From: Pleomorphomonas diazotrophica
Lineage (GTDB): Bacteria > Pseudomonadota > Alphaproteobacteria > Rhizobiales > Pleomorphomonadaceae
Direction of reading: 5' to 3'
Assembly (NCBI RefSeq): GCF_002844595.1
Contig: NZ_PJNW01000002.1
Span: 1,169,496 to 1,233,495, forward strand
DNA: 64,000 nt
Under the pieces are notes generated by a model. The model ran no database searches. It was not told the origin of the DNA and was given only the letters and a program-made list of their open reading frames with translations. The first letter of the stretch is position 1. Each line of letters opens with the position of its first letter. This document shows, piece after piece, positions 57,391-64,000 of this stretch. A program made the position numbers and the translations under genes.

Positions 57391-58101
57391 TCAGCGGCCA
57401 TAACGCTCGATGACCTCGGCGAGTGGCACGTGTCCGCGGCAGACGCCGGTGTCAGGCGGAATCTCGCCACTCTCGACGGCGGTTGCGTAGAGGACCGCAG
57501 GATCAGCCTCCAGCCGAGTTCTGAGGGCATTCAGGCGCGGCCAGCGTGCTCGCTCCGCGACGTCGTGGAAATCGAGCCAGCGGGCGATGCCAATGAAGAG
57601 GGCATCGGCGAGGGTCGGTTTTTCGCCGGCCAAGTAGGACGCGTCGCCGGCCATAGCCTCAAGCTTATCGTGGCGCTTGATGACCGCATCACGGCCCCAG
57701 CGACGCAGCGCCATTTGCAGAGATGGATCTGGAGGCCGCATTTCGAGAGCCGCCCAAAGCGGCGAAAAGGCGCCGGTAAAGCCCGTGTTTATGAAACCCA
57801 TCAGCTGGTGCATCCGGTCGATCTGGGGCGAAAGCGGGTCGAAGCTGATGCGCCGCTCACAATCTCTCGCCTCGAACCAGTGTGCGATCGCCATTGTTTC
57901 GGTAAGTGGGTCACCGCGATCGGTGACGAGCACAGGGGTTTCATGACGGGCATTGAGACGCGCGTAGGCGGGCTCGTGCATTTCAGAGACCATGTCGACG
58001 CGGCAAAGACGATAGGGCTTGCCAAGCCACTCGAGCGCGGCGATCAGGCCCATGGAACTTCCCAAAGGGAAGCCATAAATGAGGATTGGTTCCATTGTCA
58101 T
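57391..58101 (-). CDS. Glutathione S-transferase family protein
   Basis: 236 residues. Thioredoxin-like N-terminal domain starting MTMEPILIYGFPLGSSMGLIAALEWLGKPYRL with the substrate/GSH segment ETPVLVTDRGDPLTETMAIAHWFE (TE pair for glutathione binding, about 75), and an all-helical C-terminal domain with ASYLAGEKPTLADALFIGIARWLDF. It probably conjugates or reduces electrophiles with glutathione. It diverges from an HxlR regulator gene with 98 bases between the starts. ATG at 58101; MEP at 58095 is an alternative. Confidence 0.88.
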   Translation of the reverse strand: MTMEPILIYGFPLGSSMGLIAALEWLGKPYRLCRVDMVSEMHEPAYARLNARHETPVLVTDRGDPLTETMAIAHWFEARDCERRISFDPLSPQIDRMHQLMGFINTGFTGAFSPLWAALEMRPPDPSLQMALRRWGRDAVIKRHDKLEAMAGDASYLAGEKPTLADALFIGIARWLDFHDVAERARWPRLNALRTRLEADPAVLYATAVESGEIPPDTGVCRGHVPLAEVIERYGR

Positions 58102-58144
58102 CCCATGACTTCTGTTGATCACGCTGCGCAGCGCACGCGAAGAC

Positions 58145-58171
58145 TAGTTCCCTGGACGGACAAGTAAACTA
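58145..58171. promoter_or_regulatory. Inverted repeat in the GST/HxlR divergent promoter region
   Basis: TAGTT at 58145-58149 and AACTA at 58167-58171, 17 bases apart, in the 98-base space between the divergent starts. It could be the HxlR operator; the arms are only 5 bases, so chance is not excluded. Confidence 0.3.
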
Positions 58172-58199
58172 CGCACCTTTTTGCAACCATGAGGCACCC

Positions 58200-58535
58200 A
58201 TGAAGAATCTTGTCTCGCGCTGTCCTATCGAAGAAGCGATGCAGACGTTGAGCGGGCGCTGGCCGGGTCTCCTCATCTACTATCTACAGCAGGGGACGAA
58301 GCGCTTTGCCGATTTGCGTCGCGATAATCCGACCATCTCGCACAAGATGCTGGCGCTCGAGCTCGGCAAGTTGGAGCAGGCAGGCATCGTGCAGCGGACC
58401 GAGTTCGAAGGTTATCCTCTGCGGGTCGAGTATGATCTTACCCCGGCTGGCCGTAAGTTGGTGCCGCTCCTGGATGCACTGGGCGACTGGTGGGCAGAGA
58501 TGCATCTACATCAACCAGGCACGACCACGACCTGA
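58200..58535 (+). CDS. HxlR family winged-helix transcriptional regulator
   Basis: 111 residues, normal HxlR length. The signature C8-P-I-E-E-A-M-Q-T-L-S-G-R-W start and the KRFADLRRDNPTISHKMLALELGKLEQAGIVQRTEFEGYPLRVEYDLTPAGRKL winged helix are present. The cysteine in the SRCPIEEAM segment is the redox-sensing position of many HxlR/YodB-type regulators. It probably governs the divergent GST gene in response to electrophiles or quinones. Confidence 0.9.
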   Translation: MKNLVSRCPIEEAMQTLSGRWPGLLIYYLQQGTKRFADLRRDNPTISHKMLALELGKLEQAGIVQRTEFEGYPLRVEYDLTPAGRKLVPLLDALGDWWAEMHLHQPGTTTT

Positions 58536-58689
58536 AGGCATGACACGGCAACTTGAGCGTTCGAGGGCGGGGAGTGTGGTATCTCGACTTGCCGAGCGAT
58601 GGTCCCAAAGCGGACATGCCGCGCCTCGATACTCTCCGCTCAGCATGTCTCACGGGGTCGCCTCAATCTGCTGCCGCTTGTCGGCAGGA

Positions 58690-59438
58690 GCATCGCTATG
58701 CCCTCTGAGCCTTTCCAAGGCATCGGACCATCTTCATCGAAATACCCTGGCGGTCGGCCCATCGTAGTCCAGCGTTGCCAAGGTAATAATCACCTTGGCG
58801 GCCTGCTGCACGGTCCAGGCCCCTGGTGTTCTTGAGATCGGTTGCGGTGTAGCCGGGGCCTGCCGAATTAACCTAGATGCCCTGAGGGGCAAGCTCCTTG
58901 GCAAACGCCACGGTTATCGCGCTCAAAGCACTTTTTGCGCTTCCATGGCTCATCGTGTTGACGGGATAGCTGGCACTGGTGAGATCGAGTCCACGCCCGA
59001 AAGATGCGGAGTAGCTCCTCACCATCACAATGCGAGCGGCTGGTGAAGCCAGAAGCAACGACAGAATGCCTGAGTGACCCGGATGGGCCGAAAACATTGA
59101 CGTCGTACGTGGCTTGGATGTCGGCAAGTTGCTGCTGACTTGGAGGGAGATCGGATCGGATCGCGATACCGGTGTTACTTAGGAGGACGTCAAGACCGGA
59201 TCCTGCCGCTTCGACAATCTTGGCAGCGGCCGCCACGCTCTCATCGCTTGTGACGTCGAGTTCAAGCCAGCGAACGTCCAGTCCCTCGGCAGCCAAGGTC
59301 TCAGCTGACACCTTTCCTCGATCTGCATTCCGAGCGCCTAGCCAGACCTTGCCCCCCTGAGACCGGCAGTTGCCTCGCAACTGCCCGGCTAATAACCTCA
59401 TTTACCCCGGTTACCAGCGCGGTTTTCGATGTAGCCAT
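58690..59438 (-). pseudogene. Short-chain dehydrogenase/reductase pseudogene
   Basis: The start MATSKTALVTGVNEVI (ATG at 59438) and the continuation GKVWLGARNADRGKV...LDVRWLELDVTSDESVAAAAKIVEAAG...LLSNTGIAIRSDL (NAD-binding half) and later LLLASPAARIVMV...SYPVNTMSHGSAKSALSA...FAKELAPQGI come from one SDR gene read in three different frames. Frameshifts lie near 59350 and 59080, a TAG at 58868-58870 follows GI, and a further shift lies near 58830, after which VNSAGPGYTATDL and a C-terminal end can still be traced. The active-site YxxxK reads HxxxK. It is a dead gene. Confidence 0.85.
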
Positions 59439-59596
59439 TTTCGCACTTCTGTTGGGAATGCTGCTTCCGACAAATGACTGTTCGGGGAGAATGTCGCGCG
59501 CCAAACTCTCTCTGCTTTTGACCGATCCTCTCATTGGATTGCTGTGATGCGTGGGTGGTGCGCAACACTGGCATGATGAGCAAGGCGCTAGATGAG

Positions 59597-60607
59597 CTAC
59601 TCCACCGGCTCGTCGACGAGGCCGGTCACCGGCGCCGTCGAGCCGCGCACGATCAACCGGCCGGACAGCATCACCTTGCGGGCCGGCGCCTTTGGCGCCT
59701 TCAATCGGTCGAACAGCAGCGTCATCGCCATGCGGCCGATGTCGCCGACCGGCTGCTCGATGACCGTGAGGCCGGGACCGACCAACTCCGACCACGTCTC
59801 GTTGTCGAAGCCAGCGATGGCGACGTCCTCCGGCGTGCTGAGTTGCAGCCGGCGCATCGCCTTGACGACGCCAAGCAGCATCAGGTTGCTCGACGCGATG
59901 ACGCCGTCCGGCCGATCGGGACGGGAAAACACCTTGAGGATCTCGCGCTCGGCCGCCTCGGCATTCGGCGCCACGAAGAAGGCCTCCGATGACAGGCCGA
60001 GCGATGCGGTTGCCGAGATATAACCAAGATGGCGGTCGACCGCCGTCGACGACGTGTTGCCGAACAGGCCAACGATATGGCTGCGGCCGATGGCGTGAAG
60101 ATGACGGACGAGGGTGATCGTTGCCTGTTGGTTGTCGAGAACGACGCTGTCATGATGGCCGACCGGCCCACCGCGATCGACCAGAACCACCGGAAACGGC
60201 AGATCGTCATCGGCCAGCCGTTCGAGACCACCGCGAGTCGGCGCCCAGATCAGGCCGGTGACTCGCTCCTCCTCCATGAGGCGCAGATACATTGCCTCGC
60301 GGTCGGCACTCTCATCGGTGTTGCAGAGGATGACGCGCATGCCAGAGCGATAGGCCTCGTCTTCGACCACCCGGCTCAACGCGGTGAAGAACGGACTGCG
60401 AATATCGGCCACCATAAGGCCGATGGTCTGGGAGTGTTGAGAGCGCAATCGGCGGGCCGAAAGGTTGGGTCGATAGCCCGTTGCCGCGATAGCTTTCTCC
60501 ACTCGCTCACGCAGCTCAGGACTGACCGGTCCGTTGCCGAACACCCGCGAGACGGTCGCGACCGACACACCGGCTCTCTGAGCCACGTCCTTGATACTAA
60601 CCGCCAT
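59597..60607 (-). CDS. LacI family transcriptional regulator
   Basis: 336 residues. The N-terminal HTH VSIKDVAQRAGVSVATVSRVFGNGPVSPELRERVEKAIAATGYRPNLSARRLRSQ is canonical; the sugar-binding-like effector domain runs from about residue 60, with VIASSNLMLLGVVKAMRRLQLSTPEDVAIAGFDN. The start at 60607 (MAVSIKDVAQRAG) is the family start. It faces away from adhE with a 461-base region between the starts. The target and ligand are unknown; regulation of adhE is a hypothesis. Confidence 0.92.
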   Translation of the reverse strand: MAVSIKDVAQRAGVSVATVSRVFGNGPVSPELRERVEKAIAATGYRPNLSARRLRSQHSQTIGLMVADIRSPFFTALSRVVEDEAYRSGMRVILCNTDESADREAMYLRLMEEERVTGLIWAPTRGGLERLADDDLPFPVVLVDRGGPVGHHDSVVLDNQQATITLVRHLHAIGRSHIVGLFGNTSSTAVDRHLGYISATASLGLSSEAFFVAPNAEAAEREILKVFSRPDRPDGVIASSNLMLLGVVKAMRRLQLSTPEDVAIAGFDNETWSELVGPGLTVIEQPVGDIGRMAMTLLFDRLKAPKAPARKVMLSGRLIVRGSTAPVTGLVDEPVE

Positions 60608-61068
60608 TTTGAAAAGGTCCCATGACCCTGACCCAGGTTTCCCGATGGCGCCCTCCACGCCCTCGAAACCACTGAAAAGGATTACAGGAAGCTTGCTCAG
60701 GCGCACCAATTTGAAATCAGTAATTTTTCTGATAGGATTCTCAAATGGTCTACCAAGTTCTGGGACAAGAGCGGCCAAATTCCCCGGAACTCGTCGATTT
60801 CACCTTTTCTATCAACGCCTTTTAGAAGAATTTTGGTGCGTCTGTAGTACCACTACGCACTGGGAACTTAATCGGTTCAACGCTTGACCGTTGGCCTGAA
60901 AACGATCCCATATGCAGCAGGACAAAACAGAGCGGACCACGAAAGGTCCTCCACAGACCGCCTCGCCCTCTGGGTCAGAAAGCCCGACCGACGAAAGCTG
61001 AATGCGGCAAACGTCGGCGGAACAAACAGAACGCCTTCTGGACGAATGCTTGGAGACAGGAGAAGAAC
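60608..61068. promoter_or_regulatory. Divergent promoter region between the LacI-type regulator gene and adhE
   Basis: 461 bases without a gene. The AT-richer part (about 60700-60900) has several dyads: ATCAG/CTGAT around 60717-60735, a perfect GTAGT-ACC-ACTAC (60844-60856) and TCAA-CGC-TTGA (60877-60887). The adhE ribosome site AGGAGA lies 8 bases before its ATG. These are candidate operator sites; none matches a consensus I can name. Confidence 0.4.
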
Positions 61069-63747
61069 ATGCCTATCAACAGCCCGGCAGATCTCGACGC
61101 ACTGGTTTCACGCGTCAAGCGCGCCCAGCAAATCTACGCGACGTTCTCCCAGGAGCAGGTCGATCTGATCTTCCGTCAGGCAGCCTTCGCCGCCGCCGCC
61201 GCCCGCATCCCGCTTGCCATGCAGGCCGCCGAAGAAACCGGCATGGGCGTGGTGGAAGACAAGGTCATCAAGAACCACTTCGCGTCCGAGTACATCTACA
61301 ACAAGTACAAGGATGAGAAGACCTGCGGCGTGCTCGAGGAAGACGAACTCGGCGGCACCATCACCATCGCCGAGCCGATCGGCCTCATCTGCGGCATCGT
61401 GCCGACCACCAACCCGACGTCCACCGCCATCTTCAAGGCGCTGATCAGCCTGAAGACCCGCAACGGCATCGTCTTCTCCCCCCATCCGCGCGCCAAGAAG
61501 TCGACCTGCGCCGCCGCCAAGCTGGTGCTTGACGCCGCCGTCGCCGCCGGCGCCCCGGCCGACATCATCGGCTGGATCGACACCCCGTCGGTCGAACTTT
61601 CCAACGCCCTGATGCGTCACCCCGACGTCAACCTGATCCTCGCCACCGGCGGCCCGGCCATGGTGAAGGCGGCCTACTCCTCCGGCAAGCCCGCCATCGG
61701 CGTTGGCGCCGGCAACGCCCCGGTGGTCATCGACGAGTTCGGCGACATCAAGCGCGCCGTTGCCTCGATCCTGATGTCCAAGACCTTCGACAACGGCATG
61801 ATCTGCGCCTCCGAGCAGGCGGTGATCGCCGTCGACAGCGTCTATGACGCGGTGCGCGAGCGCTTCCAGAGCCACGGCGGTTACATTCTCTCGGGCAACG
61901 AGCTGGGCGCCGTGCGCAACGTCGTGTTCCCCGGCGGCCATCTCTCCCCCGACGTCGTCGGTCAGTCCGCCGTCAAGATCGCCGCGTCCGCCGGCATCGC
62001 TGTCCCCGCCGACACCAAGATCCTGATCGGCGAGGTCGACAGCGTCGAGGAGAGCGAACCCTTCGCTCATGAGAAGCTGTCGCCGACGCTCGCCCTCTAC
62101 CGTCGTCCGGACTTCGAGGCTGCCGTCGACGCCGCCGCTGCGCTGGTCGCCCTCGGCGGTATCGGCCACACCTCGGTGCTCTACACCGACCAGGACCGGC
62201 ATCAGGACCGCGTCGCCAGGTTCGGCGACAAGATGAAGACGGCCCGCATCCTGATCAACTCGCCGTCCGCCCTCGGTGGCATCGGCGACCTCTACAACTT
62301 CAACCTGGCGCCGTCTCTGACGCTCGGTTGCGGCAGCTGGGGTGGCAACTCGATCTCCGACAACGTCGGTCCGAAGCACCTCATCAACCGCAAGACCGTC
62401 GCGAAGCGAGCCGAAAACATGCTCTGGCACAAGCTCCCCAAGTCCATCTACTTCCGTCGCGGCGCCATCGCCGAGGCGTTCAAGGACCTGCAGGGCAAGA
62501 AGCGCGCGCTGGTGGTCACCGACCGCTTCCTGTTCCTCAACGGCTATGCCGACGGGGTCATCGAGCTCCTCAAGAGCCACGGCATGGACGTCGAGACCTA
62601 CTATGATGTCGAGGCCGATCCGACGCTCACCTCTGTCCGCAAGGGCACCGAGCGCGCGATGTCCTTCAAGCCGGACGTGATCATCGCCTTCGGCGGCGGC
62701 TCGGCCATGGACGCGGCCAAGATCATGTGGGTGATGTACGAGCATCCGGAAGTCCACTTCGAGGATCTCGCGCTGCGCTTCATGGACATCCGCAAGCGCA
62801 TCTACAAGTTCCCGAAGCTGGGCATCAAGGCCGAGCTGGTCGCCATTCCGACCACCTCCGGCACGGGTTCGGAAGTCACGCCGTTCGCCGTCGTCACCGA
62901 CGACTCGACCGGCATGAAGTATCCGCTCGCCGACTACGAGTTGACGCCGAACATGGCTATCGTCGATGCCAACTTCGTCATGAACATGCCGAAGTCGCTG
63001 ACGGCCTTCGGCGGCATCGACGCCGTCACCCATGCCCTCGAGGCCTATGCCTCGGTGCTGGCCAACGAGTATTCCGACGGCCAGGCGCTGCAGGCGCTGA
63101 AGCTGCTCAAGGATTACCTGCCGGCCTCCTACAAGGAAGGCGCCAACGATCCGATCGCTCGCGAGAAGGTGCATAACGGCGCCACCATCGCCGGCATCGC
63201 CTTCGCCAATGCCTTCCTCGGCGTGTGTCACTCCATGGCGCACAAGCTCGGCGCGGCCTTCCACCTGCCGCACGGCCTGTCGAACGCCCTGCTGATCTGC
63301 AACGTGATCCGCTACAACGCCACCAACAACCCGACCAAGCAGACGGCCTTCTCGCAGTATGACCGTCCGAAGGCCCGGGCCCGTTACGGCGAGATCGCCA
63401 CGCACCTCGGCCTGCATGCCGAGCGCACCCAGCAGCGCGTCGACAATCTGATCGCCTGGGTCGAGGATCTCAAGAAGCAGCTCGATATCCCGGCCTCCAT
63501 CCAGGCGGCCGGCGTGCCGGAAGCCGAGTTCCTCGCCAAGGTCGACAAGATCGCCGTCGAGGCCTTCGACGATCAGTGCACCGGCGCCAACCCGCGCTTC
63601 CCGCTGATCTCCGAGCTCAAGGCCATCCTGGTCGACAGCTACTACGGCCGGGCCTACGTCGAACCGACCGACCGCATCGAGACGGTGGAGGCGGTGCCCG
63701 TCGAGGCTGCCAAGCCCGCCAAGGGCGGTCGCAAGGCGGCGGAGTAA
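61069..63747 (+). CDS. adhE: Bifunctional acetaldehyde-CoA dehydrogenase/alcohol dehydrogenase AdhE
   Basis: 892 residues. The N-terminal aldehyde dehydrogenase half has the catalytic cysteine in [12 protein letters not shown] near residue 245 and [39 protein letters not shown]-type CoA/NAD segments; the C-terminal iron alcohol dehydrogenase half has [25 protein letters not shown] and [16 protein letters not shown] iron ligands. The enzyme reduces acetyl-CoA to ethanol with two NADH and forms spirosomes. The length matches the family, plus a Lys/Ala-rich end. Ethanol fermentation is unusual among Hyphomicrobiales and suggests life without oxygen. Confidence 0.96.
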   Translation: [892 protein letters not shown]

Positions 63748-63763
63748 CACCCTGAAATAGGCG

Positions 63764-63793
63764 AACGGAGGCGGGGCAACCTGCCTCCGTTTT
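63764..63793 (+). terminator. Terminator downstream of adhE
   Basis: Stem AACGGAGGC/GCCTCCGTT (9 bp) with a 10-base loop followed by TTGC and a T-rich stretch, 17 bases after the adhE stop. Confidence 0.75.
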
Positions 63794-63893
63794 GCTTTCG
63801 GACGCCTTCAAACCTTCTGAAGTGACAACCCGATATCATCGGCGTACACCGATGCCATCCGGTTATTCGGAACGATTTTGCGAATACTGCAAG

Positions 63894-63909
63894 TCTCTTT
63901 TCAAAGAGA
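63894..63909. promoter_or_regulatory. Inverted repeat upstream of gapA
   Basis: TCTCTTT (63894-63900) and AAAGAGA (63903-63909) separated by TC. It lies 43 bases before the gapA start and could be an operator or part of the promoter. Confidence 0.35.
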
Positions 63910-63952
63910 TTCAGGGTTCTCGAAATATAACCAGCCTATCTGGGAGATGAGC

Positions 63953-64000
63953 ATGGCAGTAAAGGTCGCCATCAACGGTTTTGGTCGTATCGGTCGTAAC
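63953..64000 (+). CDS. gapA: Glyceraldehyde-3-phosphate dehydrogenase, 5' end only
   Basis: The first 16 codons read MAVKVAINGFGRIGRN, the invariant NAD-binding start of GAPDH. GGGAG lies 7 bases upstream of the ATG at 63953; an ATG two codons earlier is also in frame. The gene leaves the window on the right. Its position downstream of adhE joins glycolysis with fermentation. Confidence 0.9.
   Translation, partial: MAVKVAINGFGRIGRN

Noticed and set aside
61108..63750. Very long minus-strand open frame (880 codons) across adhE
   Set aside because: It is exactly antisense to a clear AdhE and has a composition typical of the codon-shadow of a GC-rich gene, with His/Asp/Gly/Val-rich sequence and no family motif.
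1..64000. CRISPR arrays, insertion sequences, rRNA or tRNA genes
   Set aside because: No regularly spaced direct repeats, transposase motifs, terminal inverted repeats or tRNA cloverleaves were recognised by eye.

Overview
The window looks like chromosomal DNA of a GC-rich alphaproteobacterium, most likely of the order Hyphomicrobiales (Rhizobiales). The grounds are the gene order (nuoA to nuoN followed by birA and an RNase J gene), the NuoE C-terminal extension, the Bpt-type leucyltransferase and strong GC bias at third codon positions. A fused AdhE and a nickel ECF transporter together suggest a facultatively fermentative member, perhaps close to Pleomorphomonas. That last step is inference only.

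Layout. 1-2 kb: start of a lipid A acyltransferase and a TadG-like von Willebrand protein, both on the minus strand. 2-20 kb: a 17-gene minus-strand block encoding the proton-pumping NADH dehydrogenase (nuoA-N, with a small extra membrane protein between nuoH and nuoI), then birA and rnj. 20-29.5 kb: mainly plus-strand housekeeping genes: threonine ammonia-lyase, an RDD membrane protein, bpt, cysteine synthase, AlaX, 3-mercaptopyruvate sulfurtransferase, a SPOR-like protein and rimO, with a DUF502 gene and a lipoprotein gene on the opposite strand. 29.5-34.2 kb: nrdR and ribD, then a translationally coupled ureide (purine) catabolic operon of uraD, an allantoate amidohydrolase-like gene and an M20 hydrolase. 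34.3-38.3 kb: single genes (GNAT, wrbA, an LLM monooxygenase, a 62-residue protein, an FAD oxidoreductase). 38.5-48.6 kb: a minus-strand block of metG, holB, tmk, a D-Ala-D-Ala carboxypeptidase-like protein that has lost its catalytic motifs, rlpA, parC, ybaK and an alpha/beta hydrolase.

48.7-54.5 kb is the most interesting part. Two uncharacterised Cys-rich genes, one with a DUF2325 domain, lie directly upstream of nikR and a nickel ECF transporter operon (nikK, M, L, Q, O). The operon has a perfect GTATGA-N16-TCATAC NikR operator in front of it. NikR, the ATPase and several neighbours carry His-rich segments.

54.5-59.5 kb reads as an accessory patch: LysR with a divergent quinone oxidoreductase, GST with a divergent HxlR regulator, a broken short-chain dehydrogenase gene and degenerate sequence. 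59.6-64 kb: a LacI-type regulator facing adhE, then the first codons of gapA. I saw no tRNA, rRNA, insertion sequence or CRISPR array.
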